Assembly (NCBI GenBank): GCA_016282135.1
Contig: JAEEKA010000098.1
Location: 1-64,000, forward strand
Reading direction: 5' to 3'
DNA length: 64,000 nucleotides
From: Oscillospiraceae bacterium
GTDB lineage: Bacteria > Bacillota > Clostridia > Oscillospirales > Oscillospiraceae
The position numbers were made by a program, and so were the translations under genes. Positions 26,805 through 35,465 of this stretch are shown here, piece by piece (positions within the stretch are counted from its first letter, which is position 1; each line of letters begins with the position of its first letter). The notes beneath the pieces are model-generated. The model saw nothing but the letters and a program-made list of their open reading frames with translations. It did not search any database and was not told the DNA's origin.

Positions 26805-28796
26805 TTACGAAATATCCGCAAGATCCAGGTACTTGTAGCCGTTGTCGGAGATGTAGTCCTTCCGGGCTTGGAGGTTGTCGCCCAAAAGCATGTCGAAGTA
26901 TTCGGCGGTGCGCTCGGCGTCCTCTGGCATGACCTTGATCAGACGGCGGGTCTCGGGGTTCATCGTGGTCATCCACATCATCAGAGGCTCGTTTTCACCC
27001 AGTCCCTTGGATCGCTGGATGGTGAGCTTCTTCCCCTCCAGCTTTTTCAGAATCTCAGCCTTCTCCTGCTCGTTATAGGCGAACCAGGTCTTCTCCTTGC
27101 AGCCGATCTCAAAGAGGGGGGATTCGGCAATATAGACGTAGCCCTCCCGGATCAGGGTTGGCACCAGACGGTAGAACATTGTGAGGATCAGGGTGCGGAT
27201 GTGGTAGCCGTCTTCATCTGCGTCGGTGCAAATAACGATCTTGTTCCAGCGCAGGTTGTTCAGATCAAAGGCCGTCAGATCCTTGACCTTTTTCTCCTTG
27301 ACCTCCACGCCGCAGCCGATAACCCGAAGCAGGTCCGTGATGATCTCGCTCTTGAAGATGCGGGAGTAATCTGCCTTCAGGCAGTTCAGGATCTTGCCTC
27401 GGACGGGCATGATGCCCTGAAATTCCGCGTCCCGGCCCAGCTTGACAGAGCCCAAGGCGGAATCGCCCTCCACAATGTAGAGCTCCCGTACGTTGGGGTC
27501 TTTCGAGCGGCAGTCCACAAACTTCTGAACACGGTTCGTGATGTTTACAGATCCGCTGAGCTTGCCCTTCATGGCGGTGCGGGCGTGCTCGGCAGACTCG
27601 CGGCTGCGCTTGTTGATCAGCACCTGGGCCGCGATCATCTCCGCCTCCTGCTTGTTTTCGATGAAGTAGACCTGAAGGCGGGCGCGGAAAAACTCCACCA
27701 TGGCGTCTTGAATAAACTTGTTGGTGATGGCCTTCTTGGTCTGGTTCTCGTAGGAGGTTTTGGTAGAGAAGCAGTTGGTCACCAGGATCAGACAGTCGTA
27801 GACGTCCTGCCAGGTAATGCGGCTCTCGTTTTTGTTGTATTTGTTCTGCTGTTTGAGATAGGCGTCGATGGCGTAGACAAAAGCGTTTCTGGCCGCCTTC
27901 TCCGGGGCCCCGCCGTATTCCAGCCAGGAGGAATTGTGGTAGTACTCGATGTGGCCGCCCTGCTTGGAGAAGCAGAGAGCCGCTGTGATTCTTACCTTGT
28001 AGTCCTCCATATCGGCCCGGTCCCGGCCCACCCGCTCGGCCTCCCAGAACTGGGGCATGGTGATAGCGTCCCGCTTTTCGGTCTCGCAGATCTCGCCCAC
28101 GTAGTCCACGATGCCGTTCTCGTAGCGGTATTCCTCGGTTTCAAAGTCCTTGCCAACCTGGTTCCGGAATCGGAAAGTGACACCCGCGTTCACCACGGCC
28201 TGCCGCTTGAGCATATCCCGGTAGTATTCCACGGGAACGTCAATGTCGGTGAAGACCTCCAGGTCCGGCTTCCAGCGGAAGAGGGAACCTGTCTTCTTCC
28301 GGGTGGTGGGCTCCTTCTGCATCTGGCCAACAATCCTGCCTTTTTCAAAGTGCAGGCAGTACTTGAAGCCGTCCCGATGGATCACGGCGTCGAAGTATTC
28401 GGAGGCATACTGGGTAGCGCAGGTACCCAGGCCGTTGAGTCCCAGGCTGTACTCATAGTTGCCGGCGTCGTTGTTTTTATACTTGCCGCCGGCGTACATC
28501 TCGCAGAAAACCAGCTCCCAGTTGTAGCGGCCAACCTTTTCGTTCCAATCCACCGGACAGCCCCGGCCGAAGTCCTCCACCTCCACGGAACGATCCGCGT
28601 AGCGGGTGACGATGATCAGGTCGCCGTGCTTCTCCCGGGCTTCGTCAATGGAGTTGGAGACGATTTCAAAAATGGCATGCTCGCAGCCGTCCAGCCCATC
28701 GGAGCCGAAGATGACCGCAGGGCGCTTTCGGACCCGGTCCTCTCCTTCCAGGACTTCAATGCTGGTATTGCCGTATTCTGGTTTATTCTTACTCAT
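26805..28796 (-). CDS. Type IIA topoisomerase subunit B, ParE-like, atypical
   Basis: A 663-residue ATPase subunit (GHKL fold, transducer, TOPRIM). N-terminal ATP-site elements EIVSNSIDEA and DFGRGCPVDWNEK are seen, then GLNGLGTCATQYAS, the TOPRIM signature YIVEGDSALGS, the PVRGKILNCLKA block and CTDADEDGYHIRTL. The metal-site DADxD is intact. Several normally invariant glycines differ (VEGDSALGS instead of VEGDSAGGS), marking a divergent topo IV-like class. I start at 28796 because GAGGA lies four bases upstream; the longer frame to 28832 has none. Pairs with the next A subunit. Confidence 0.88.
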   Translation of the reverse strand: MSKNKPEYGNTSIEVLEGEDRVRKRPAVIFGSDGLDGCEHAIFEIVSNSIDEAREKHGDLIIVTRYADRSVEVEDFGRGCPVDWNEKVGRYNWELVFCEMYAGGKYKNNDAGNYEYSLGLNGLGTCATQYASEYFDAVIHRDGFKYCLHFEKGRIVGQMQKEPTTRKKTGSLFRWKPDLEVFTDIDVPVEYYRDMLKRQAVVNAGVTFRFRNQVGKDFETEEYRYENGIVDYVGEICETEKRDAITMPQFWEAERVGRDRADMEDYKVRITAALCFSKQGGHIEYYHNSSWLEYGGAPEKAARNAFVYAIDAYLKQQNKYNKNESRITWQDVYDCLILVTNCFSTKTSYENQTKKAITNKFIQDAMVEFFRARLQVYFIENKQEAEMIAAQVLINKRSRESAEHARTAMKGKLSGSVNITNRVQKFVDCRSKDPNVRELYIVEGDSALGSVKLGRDAEFQGIMPVRGKILNCLKADYSRIFKSEIITDLLRVIGCGVEVKEKKVKDLTAFDLNNLRWNKIVICTDADEDGYHIRTLILTMFYRLVPTLIREGYVYIAESPLFEIGCKEKTWFAYNEQEKAEILKKLEGKKLTIQRSKGLGENEPLMMWMTTMNPETRRLIKVMPEDAERTAEYFDMLLGDNLQARKDYISDNGYKYLDLADIS

Positions 28797-28833
28797 AGAT
28801 TCCTCACAATATTTCGTGATAATGCTGGGCACA

Positions 28834-29517
28834 TTAACCCACTATATTGTGGTTATTATAGCTGAAAAACCAAGGCTTGTCAAGGATTACCGGCAGCTCT
28901 GTGACCTGTCGGACAGTAAAATCTGCCCCGCTTACCTGTCCGTACCCGTAAGAAGCGTGGATAAAGGGAATCCCTGCCTGCCGGGCCGCCCGCTGATCTC
29001 CCTCTGTGTCCCCCACATAGACCGCCTGTTCGATGCCGTTGCGCTCCATAACCAGGCGAATATTCTCGCCCTTGGACAGGCCTGTACGGGCAGCGTTCTC
29101 ATAGTCGTCGAAGAACTGTCCTGTATGATTGCCGGAGAAGAACGACTCAATATAGCCCAGGCCGCAGTTGCTCACCACCGCGAGGAAGTAATCCTTTCTC
29201 AAAGCTTCCAGAACCGTCTCCAAACCCGGGTAGAGTCTTCCGCCGGTTTTGGCCAGCGGGATGCACTCCGCATCGCAGCAGCCCTCGATCACGCCCTCCC
29301 GCCAGGCGGGCTCCGCGTCGGGGAAAAGCATGGCGGCAATTTCCGTCAGGGTTTTGCCGCAGCAGGCTCTGCAGTCGTCCGGCGTCATGCGCAGCGAAAG
29401 CCCCCGGCTCTCCAAATACACGTTCCAGGCCGGGGCGATGGTCTCCGCCGCGTCCCAAAGCGTGCCGTCCAAATCGAAGATTATAGCATTCTTTTTCATA
29501 TTATCCATTTTATCCAT
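28834..29517 (-). CDS. HAD-family phosphatase (phosphoglycolate phosphatase-like)
   Basis: A 227-residue HAD hydrolase with motif I IIFDLDGTLWD, motif II VVSNCG near 115, and motif III/IV VYVGDTEGDQRAARQAG near 170; residues 15-85 form a helical cap typical of the Gph/PGMB subgroup. It dephosphorylates a small metabolite; substrate not deducible. The ATG at 29517 has GAGGA upstream and its codon overlaps the -35 box of the divergent asparaginase promoter. Confidence 0.9.
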   Translation of the reverse strand: MDKMDNMKKNAIIFDLDGTLWDAAETIAPAWNVYLESRGLSLRMTPDDCRACCGKTLTEIAAMLFPDAEPAWREGVIEGCCDAECIPLAKTGGRLYPGLETVLEALRKDYFLAVVSNCGLGYIESFFSGNHTGQFFDDYENAARTGLSKGENIRLVMERNGIEQAVYVGDTEGDQRAARQAGIPFIHASYGYGQVSGADFTVRQVTELPVILDKPWFFSYNNHNIVG

Positions 29518-29545
29518 TGAAATTCCTCGTTTTCTGTTGTACAAT
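29517..29545 (+). promoter_or_regulatory. Promoter of the asparaginase gene
   Basis: TTGAAA (29517-29522) and TACAAT (29540-29545) with a 17-base spacer; the -35 box overlaps the start codon of the divergent HAD gene. Confidence 0.7.
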
Positions 29546-29580
29546 ATGACTCGAAGAGAATTAGAAGGGAGCGTCTTGCT

Positions 29581-30585
29581 TTGAAAAATATTCTTGTCAT
29601 CGGCACCGGCGGCACCATTGCCTCCGAGATGGCCTCAGACGGCCTGACCCCGGAGCTCACCGCCAATCAACTTTTGCAGTACGTGCCCCAGGTGGAATCC
29701 TTCTGCCGTCCCGTCTGCAAGCAGATTTTCAGCATCGACAGCACCAACATGGCCCCTGCCCGGTGGCTGCAGATTGCCGCCTGCATTCGGGAGCACTATG
29801 ATGAGTATGACGGCTTCGTCATTACCCACGGCACCGACACCATGGCCTACACGGCAGCAGCGCTCTCTTATCTGATTCAGCGGAGCCCCAAGCCCATCAT
29901 CCTCACCGGCGCACAGAAGCCCATCGGCTCTGACAACACCGACTCCAAAATCAACCTGGAGGACGCTTTTCGCTGCGCCTGCTCTCCCCTGCGGGGTGTG
30001 ATGGTAGTTTTTAACGGAAAGGTGATTCTGGGCACCCGGGCCAGGAAAACCCATTCCAAGAGCTTCCGGGCCTTCTCCTCCATCAACTATCCGGAGCTGG
30101 CCTACATTCAGGACGGCCACGTGCTGACCTTTATCCAGCCGGAATGCCAGGATCGGCCCGTATTTTTCGACAAGCTGGGAGAGAAGGTCGCCCTGCTGAA
30201 AATGATTCCCGGCACCGACAGCGCCCTGCTGAAATGGCTGCTGGACCGAAACGACGCATTGATTATCGAGAGCTTCGGTGTGGGCGGAATGCCCTCCTAC
30301 AAGGGCTCGGAGTTCTACGACATCATGGCTGAGGCCATCAACCGCGGCAAAACCATCGTCATGACCACCCAGGTGGAAAACGAGGGCAGCAACCTCTCCA
30401 TCTACAGCGTGGGCAACCGGCTCAAGACAGAGCTGGGCGTGCTGGAGGCCTACGACATGACCACGGAGGCCGTAGTAGCCAAGCTCATGTGGATCCTGGG
30501 CAGAACCAAGGATCCCAAGCAGATTCGCTGCCTGTTCTATTCTCCCGTGGCAGACGATCTGCTCTATCCGGTGTCGGATTACTAA
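29581..30585 (+). CDS. ansA: L-asparaginase, type I
   Basis: Hydrolyses L-asparagine to aspartate and ammonia. The 334 residues carry both active-site threonine motifs, IGTGGTIASE (7-16) and THGTDTMAYTAAAL (83-96), and lack a signal peptide, so it is the cytoplasmic AnsA type. The start is a TTG with GAAGGGAG nine bases upstream; the family N-terminus (KNILVIGTGGTIA) begins exactly there. It has its own promoter and terminator, fitting an amino-acid-fermenting lifestyle. Confidence 0.95.
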   Translation: MKNILVIGTGGTIASEMASDGLTPELTANQLLQYVPQVESFCRPVCKQIFSIDSTNMAPARWLQIAACIREHYDEYDGFVITHGTDTMAYTAAALSYLIQRSPKPIILTGAQKPIGSDNTDSKINLEDAFRCACSPLRGVMVVFNGKVILGTRARKTHSKSFRAFSSINYPELAYIQDGHVLTFIQPECQDRPVFFDKLGEKVALLKMIPGTDSALLKWLLDRNDALIIESFGVGGMPSYKGSEFYDIMAEAINRGKTIVMTTQVENEGSNLSIYSVGNRLKTELGVLEAYDMTTEAVVAKLMWILGRTKDPKQIRCLFYSPVADDLLYPVSDY

Positions 30586-30602
30586 CCAATAATGGCACAA
30601 AG

Positions 30603-30624
30603 GGGCCGGTGAAACCACCGGCCC
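30603..30624. terminator. Terminator after the asparaginase gene
   Basis: GGGCCGGTG pairs with CACCGGCCC around loop AAAC, followed by TTTT. It separates the convergent asparaginase and GtrA genes. Confidence 0.85.
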
Positions 30625-30629
30625 TTTTC

Positions 30630-31106
30630 TCATTGTTCTTTTTGAGGCCGGAAGACAAAATACCGCTGGCCGATATAGTTGATGACGCAGTAGACAAAAG
30701 TACATCCCAGCATAACCAGGTCGTGGCGGAAAACCTGGGGTTTTTTTCCCTCCCAAGCAATGCCCTGGATCCAATCGGCGATCCCAATAAAGAAGGGCAG
30801 GGTGATCAGGTGCTCAAACACTTTGAAGAGCAGGACCTTCGCCAGAAGATAGCTCAATCCAACGGAGACAAAGAACAGCACCGGCCACCACTTGGAGATT
30901 TTCAAACCCCGGAAGGTCACGTAGCGGTTGAGCAGGAAGGAAACCACGGTCTGCATGGCAAACTCGATATAGAGGCTGTGGTCTGTGGACACGTTCAGAT
31001 CGTGGTGGATCCACAGCATGATGGCATTGCAAATTCCGTAGTTCAGAAATCCCAGCGCCACATAAATCCAAAAGGTCTTGTCCAGGAGCTTACGAATCTT
31101 CTTCAC
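30630..31106 (-). CDS. GtrA-family membrane protein
   Basis: A 158-residue protein with four hydrophobic helices and the GtrA-like features FWIYVALGFLNYGICNAI (12-29), FAMQTVVSFLLNRYVTF near 49 and a final NYIGQRYFVFRP. Such proteins are thought to flip lipid-linked sugars for surface glycan modification. GTG start at 31106 with GGAGGTG just upstream, overlapping the GH25 gene end by 17 bases. Confidence 0.9.
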   Translation of the reverse strand: MKKIRKLLDKTFWIYVALGFLNYGICNAIMLWIHHDLNVSTDHSLYIEFAMQTVVSFLLNRYVTFRGLKISKWWPVLFFVSVGLSYLLAKVLLFKVFEHLITLPFFIGIADWIQGIAWEGKKPQVFRHDLVMLGCTFVYCVINYIGQRYFVFRPQKEQ

Positions 31107-31875
31107 GATCCACCTCCGGCGCGTACATCAGGTTCATGTCCACGATCACGTCGATCCCATCCACATGACCCTGACCGGTAAACTGCCAATAATCCGTCTG
31201 ATACCCGAAGCTCTGATTGTCTTTATATTCCGCGATCCAGAAGGAATAGTCCGTCAGATGCTCCAGGTGCATAATAGAATAGCCGTACTGCTGATTGAAA
31301 TAGACGCCGGCCTCATAGCCGCCCTCTGTAATGGCTTTGCAGAAAGCCAGGGCCCAGCTCCCTACCTCAGAAGTCGCCTTTCCGCCCGTGCGTCCTTGTG
31401 AGACCTCCTCCCAGTCAAAGAAAACCGGAAGCTCCAGCGGAACCCCATCCAGCAGCTTCAGCACATAGGCCGCCTCTTCCTTTGCCTCCGCTTCTGAGGT
31501 AGCTTGGGAGTAAAAATAGACGCCTACAGGCAAGCCGGCATTCCGGGCTCCCACATAGTTGGCGGCAAACTGGCTGTCCTGCTTCAGCGCCCCGGCGGAA
31601 TTGCCCCGGTAACCAATCCGCAGAATGGCAAAGCCAACGCCGTCCTCCCGGGCCCGCTCCCAATCGATGGTACCCTGGTGTGCGGAAACGTCTACGCCCA
31701 GAATCGCGCCGGGATAGGTCGGGCGGCCCTTTTCGTCCAGGGTAAAGTCCTCCGCCGCCCGTTGATTGCGGGCCGCCGTCGGGCCCTGTGTCTCCTCTGC
31801 ATCGGGGGTGGAACAGGCTGTCAGGGCAAACAAAACGATCAACACAGCTGCAAAGCTCCGAAGCTTCAAACTCAT
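31090..31875 (-). CDS. GH25 lysozyme-like lipoprotein
   Basis: Glycoside hydrolase family 25 enzymes cleave peptidoglycan glycan strands. The product has a lipoprotein signal ending LFALTAC (C21), then a short linker, then the GH25 domain: GVDVSAHQGTIDWERA near 67, VFFDWEEV near 153 with the catalytic Asp/Glu, and YWQFTGQGHVDGIDVIVDMN near 230. The ATG at 31875 is chosen because AAAGGAG precedes it; the open frame continues upstream without a start signal. Located at the cell surface, it likely remodels the wall. Coupled to GtrA. Confidence 0.93.
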   Translation of the reverse strand: MSLKLRSFAAVLIVLFALTACSTPDAEETQGPTAARNQRAAEDFTLDEKGRPTYPGAILGVDVSAHQGTIDWERAREDGVGFAILRIGYRGNSAGALKQDSQFAANYVGARNAGLPVGVYFYSQATSEAEAKEEAAYVLKLLDGVPLELPVFFDWEEVSQGRTGGKATSEVGSWALAFCKAITEGGYEAGVYFNQQYGYSIMHLEHLTDYSFWIAEYKDNQSFGYQTDYWQFTGQGHVDGIDVIVDMNLMYAPEVDREEDS

Positions 31876-31909
31876 CAAATTGCTCCTTTGTTTCACAATA
31901 ATCCAACGT

Positions 31910-31938
31910 ATTATAGCATACTCTCCGGAAAAAGCCAA
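31910..31938 (-). promoter_or_regulatory. Promoter of the GH25 lysozyme gene
   Basis: Minus strand TTGGCT (31933-31938), 17-base spacer, extended TGC-TATAAT (31910-31915). Confidence 0.75.
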
Positions 31939-31957
31939 CCAAAATTTTAAAAAACCG

Positions 31958-31986
31958 TTGTGTTTTCGATTGCGTTGTTGTAAAAT
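31958..31986 (+). promoter_or_regulatory. Promoter of the CapA-like gene
   Basis: TTGTGT (31958-31963) and TAAAAT (31981-31986), 17-base spacer, back to back with the GH25 promoter. Confidence 0.65.
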
Positions 31987-32027
31987 GGTCCTGTTCCAAA
32001 CCGAATTCACAACCCGGAGGCAGCCCT

Positions 32028-33305
32028 ATGTCCAACGCAAACTACAATCTGGAAGAGCAGCTCCGCCAGGACAGGAAGCTGGACAACGCCCGTCGACGGA
32101 AGCGCAGACTTCGTCGGTTCTTCCCCCTGCTGCTGTTGCTTCTGCTGCTTTTTGCAGCCGTGCTTTTCCTCTTCCTTTCCGGCAATCACGCCCCTTCGCA
32201 GGAGACAATCACCACCGAGGCTCCGGTTCTCGGCAGCTCTGTGGCAACGCTGAGCTTTGTGGGAGATATCAGCCTGGACGAGGCCATTATGGAGAACTTC
32301 CGGGCAGGTGCCGGGTACGATTTTACGCCGTTGTTCCAGCGGATTGTTCCCCGTCTGGCCATGGCAGATCTGACGCTGGGCAATTTGGAGGGCAATGTCA
32401 TCGGTACCTATGAGGCAGCCGATCACTGCTATCCCCCCGCCCTGCTTCAAGCCCTTTACGCTGCCGGGTTCGACATTCTCCAAACATCCAACTCCTACAC
32501 CATCCAAAACGGCATCACGGGGCTGACCGCAACAAAGCAGGCTATCCAGGCTGCGGGCATGGACGCTCTGGGCACCTGGATCTCCCAGGAGGATCGCAGT
32601 GAAAATGGCGTCTTGATCCGGGAAGTCAACGGAATCCGCATCGCCTTCCTCAGCTTCACAAAAGGCATGAACAATCTGCGGCTTCCGACCGGTTCAGAAT
32701 ACTGTGTCAATCTGCTTTACTCGGACTACGACACGAACTATTCCAAAATTGCCAGCTCTGCCATCGCCGAAGTGGTAGAGGAAGCCCGGATGCAGCGGCC
32801 CGACGTGATCATTGCCATGGTACACTGGGGCAGCGAATACGACAAGCAGGTGGCGGATTCCCAGGAGGAGATTGCTGAGCTGCTCTTTGACAACGGAGTC
32901 AACCTGATTATCGGCTCTCATTCCCACTATGTCGGCCCCATGGAACTGAAGGATAAGAAAATTTCCTCCTACGGAGGAAATCTGGTTGCCTACAGCTTGG
33001 GAGATTTTGTATCAGTCTCGGACTCATCCTCGGCCCGGAACGGCTGCGTCCTCTCGGTTACCATTCAAAAGGACGGGGACGACATCCGGATTACGGATCT
33101 CACCTATGTTCCCACCTATTCCGCCGCTCCGTCGGAATCTCTGGAGATTTCAACCTATGAGGTCCTGGACACGCTGAACGCCATCAGCTTCTACAAGCAA
33201 GGCTACTATGACCGGGTCTCCGACAAGCTCTATGAGCAGCTGGTATCCGCCCTGGATAAGATGAAAGAGCAGACCGGCATGCCGGACAACATCGCAGAAA
33301 AATGA
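32028..33305 (+). CDS. CapA-family protein (metallophosphatase-like), membrane-anchored
   Basis: A 425-residue protein with a highly basic N-terminus (RRRKRRLRR) and one membrane anchor (about 32-50). The outer part has CapA/PgsA motifs: LSFVGDISLDEAIMENF near 75, LEGNVIG, MVHWGSEYDKQ near 265 and GSHSHYVGPMEL near 296, followed by YSLGDFVS. CapA-like proteins take part in poly-gamma-glutamate or cell-surface polymer handling; no pgsB/C genes are here, so the substrate is open. GGAGG precedes the ATG. Divergent from the GH25 lysozyme, suggesting a shared envelope theme. Confidence 0.9.
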   Translation: MSNANYNLEEQLRQDRKLDNARRRKRRLRRFFPLLLLLLLLFAAVLFLFLSGNHAPSQETITTEAPVLGSSVATLSFVGDISLDEAIMENFRAGAGYDFTPLFQRIVPRLAMADLTLGNLEGNVIGTYEAADHCYPPALLQALYAAGFDILQTSNSYTIQNGITGLTATKQAIQAAGMDALGTWISQEDRSENGVLIREVNGIRIAFLSFTKGMNNLRLPTGSEYCVNLLYSDYDTNYSKIASSAIAEVVEEARMQRPDVIIAMVHWGSEYDKQVADSQEEIAELLFDNGVNLIIGSHSHYVGPMELKDKKISSYGGNLVAYSLGDFVSVSDSSSARNGCVLSVTIQKDGDDIRITDLTYVPTYSAAPSESLEISTYEVLDTLNAISFYKQGYYDRVSDKLYEQLVSALDKMKEQTGMPDNIAEK

Positions 33306-33344
33306 TACCTGCGGTCGAAGTCATGGCCGCCCCCACAATACAGT

Positions 33345-33372
33345 AAAAGCGGCTCCCGCAGGAGCCGCTTTT
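33345..33372. terminator. Bidirectional terminator between CapA-like and fakA genes
   Basis: AAAAGCGGCTCC pairs perfectly with GGAGCCGCTTTT around loop CGCA. Confidence 0.9.
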
Positions 33373-33382
33373 CTTATGTTTG

Positions 33383-35014
33383 TCATTCTGCGGAGATCAG
33401 GTAGTAGTAGACCGGCTGGCCGCCGTTAATCAGGCTGATCTCTGCGTCAGGGCAGGACTTCTCAAAGATTTTCAGCGCCTTTTCCGCCGTCTTCTCGTCG
33501 ATGTCCGCGCCGTAGAAGATGGTAATGATTTCCTTGCCTTCGCTGGCGATCTTTTCCGCCAGGCCCTTGAGCAGGCTGTTCACATCCCGGCTGGTGCCGA
33601 AGAGCGCGGAGCCGTAAAGCGCCAGGTAGTCGCCCTCATGGATGGCGTAGCCGTCAAAATCAGAGTTGCGGGCGGCATAGGTGACCTGCATGGTGGAGAC
33701 GTTGTGTCTGGCCTCCCGCATGGTCATCAGGTTATCCTCCACAGAGGCGTCGGGGTCAAAGGCCAGCATGGCGCTGATGCCCTGGGGAATCGTCCGGGAC
33801 CGAACCACAACCACCTTTTTCTCGGTCAGAGGCTGGGCCTGCTCCGCGGCCAGGATGATGTTCTTGTTGTTGGGGAAAACGAAAACCGTCTCAGCCGGGG
33901 TGCGGTTGATGGCCTGGGCTATATCCTGGGTGGAGGGGTTCATGGTCTGGCCGCCCTTGATCACCTGATCCGCGCCCAGATCCTTGAAAACAGAGGTCAG
34001 ACCTTCTCCGGCACAGACGGCCACCATGCCGTACTGCTTCTCAGGCTTTGCCACCTGGTTGTTCTTCTCCGCCTCAGAGAGGACCTTTTCGGTGTGCTGC
34101 AGACGCATGTTCTCAATCTTTACCGTCACCAGTCCACCGTAGGTCAGCGCCTTTTCGATGACCTCGCCGGGATGGTTCGTATGTACGTGAACCTTGATGA
34201 TCTCGTCGTCATCCACCAAAACCAGGGAATCGCCCATGGTATCCAGCCAGGCGCGCAGCTCCTCGGGGTCGTTGTCGCTGTCCCTGGAGACAATGAACTC
34301 CGTGCAGTAGCCAAAGGTGATGTCCTCGGTGTCAAAGTCGGAAAAATTGGCCTGATCCTTTGTTTCACTCTGCTGGCCGTCCTCGGGGGCGACGATATCC
34401 TCACCCCGCAGAGAGGAGAGCATAGCGTTCAGAATGGTGATCCAGCCAACGCCGCCGGCGTCCACCACACCCGCCTTCTTCAGAACAGGATTCTGGTTGA
34501 CCGTGTCTTCCAGGGCGATCTTGCCCTGGTCGATAGCAGCCTCGATGGCAAACTCCACATAATCGTGCTCCCGGACCGCCTCCTGGGCTCCGGCAGCAGC
34601 CAGACGGGCTACTGTCAGAATGGTGCCCTCGGCGGGCTTCATAACCGCCTTATAGGCGTTCTCCACGCCGGTCTGCATGGACATGGCGAAGCGCTCACCG
34701 GTGGCTTCTTCCACGCCCTTCAGTTCCTTGGCAATGCCCCGGAAGAGCAGGGAAAGGATGACGCCGGAGTTGCCCCGGGCCCCCCGCAGGAGGGCGGAGG
34801 CAGTAATGTCCGCCGCCTGGGTCAGGGTGGGATCCTCGGCGCGCTTCAGATCCGCCACGGCATTGTTGAGGGTCATGCTCATGTTGGTGCCGGTGTCGCC
34901 GTCGGGAACGGGGAAGACATTCAGCTCATTGATGTGCTGCTTGTTGATCTCGATGGCTGCTGCGGCGCTGATTACCATCCGCCGAAACGCAGCTCCGTCT
35001 ATTGTCTGTCTCAA
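33383..35014 (-). CDS. fakA: FakA/YloV-like kinase (DAK2 and EDD domains)
   Basis: A 543-residue protein. The N-terminal DAK2/Dak phosphatase-like ATP domain carries NVFPVPDGDTGTNMSMT (32-48), LLRGARGNSGVILS near 75 and KAGVVDAGGVGW near 173. The C-terminal part matches the FakB-binding/EDD-related segment of YloV. FakA phosphorylates fatty acids bound to FakB so exogenous fatty acids can enter phospholipid. The start is a TTG at 35014 with GGAGGG eight bases upstream. The preceding gene is a Gls24-type protein, the conserved yloU-yloV pair. Confidence 0.92.
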   Translation of the reverse strand: MRQTIDGAAFRRMVISAAAAIEINKQHINELNVFPVPDGDTGTNMSMTLNNAVADLKRAEDPTLTQAADITASALLRGARGNSGVILSLLFRGIAKELKGVEEATGERFAMSMQTGVENAYKAVMKPAEGTILTVARLAAAGAQEAVREHDYVEFAIEAAIDQGKIALEDTVNQNPVLKKAGVVDAGGVGWITILNAMLSSLRGEDIVAPEDGQQSETKDQANFSDFDTEDITFGYCTEFIVSRDSDNDPEELRAWLDTMGDSLVLVDDDEIIKVHVHTNHPGEVIEKALTYGGLVTVKIENMRLQHTEKVLSEAEKNNQVAKPEKQYGMVAVCAGEGLTSVFKDLGADQVIKGGQTMNPSTQDIAQAINRTPAETVFVFPNNKNIILAAEQAQPLTEKKVVVVRSRTIPQGISAMLAFDPDASVEDNLMTMREARHNVSTMQVTYAARNSDFDGYAIHEGDYLALYGSALFGTSRDVNSLLKGLAEKIASEGKEIITIFYGADIDEKTAEKALKIFEKSCPDAEISLINGGQPVYYYLISAE

Positions 35015-35029
35015 CTGTTTTTCCCTCCG

Positions 35030-35386
35030 TTACGCGCCGACGATCATGGAGTCGATATAGACGTTCACCGTCCGCACCTTTGTCTCGGTGGTCTTTTCCA
35101 CAATATAGCTGACCTCGGAGACGATGGAATTGGCTACGGCAGGAAGATTGACCCCGTGGTCCACAATGATATGCAGATCAATGGAAATCGTGTTGTCCGG
35201 GTTGAAATTGACCAGGACGCCCTTGCCCATGGCCTCCTTGCGGAGCAGGTGGACCAATCCGTCCGTCATGGAGCGGACTGCCATTCCCTTGACGCCGAAG
35301 CAGTTGGAGGCGGCGATACCCGCGATGTTGGTAAATACCGCGCTGCTGACGCAGATGCCGCCCTTCTCGGTTTGCAGTTCGATCAT
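35030..35386 (-). CDS. Asp23/Gls24-family protein (YloU-like)
   Basis: A 118-residue Asp23/Gls24 protein. It begins IELQTEKGGICVSSAVFTNI and has the family pattern VNFNPDNTISIDLHIIVDHG near 60 and ends with the RTVNVYI strand. Family members bind membrane or envelope proteins and are often linked to alkaline stress, but the YloU type has no firm function. It is always beside yloV/fakA, as here. SD GGAGG precedes the ATG. Confidence 0.92.
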   Translation of the reverse strand: MIELQTEKGGICVSSAVFTNIAGIAASNCFGVKGMAVRSMTDGLVHLLRKEAMGKGVLVNFNPDNTISIDLHIIVDHGVNLPAVANSIVSEVSYIVEKTTETKVRTVNVYIDSMIVGA

Positions 35387-35465
35387 AGAAAAACCTCCAG
35401 TCGGTGGTTAGTATATTCGCCAATGGTCAGACTATTGTAACCTATTTTCGCCCAATATACAAGCA

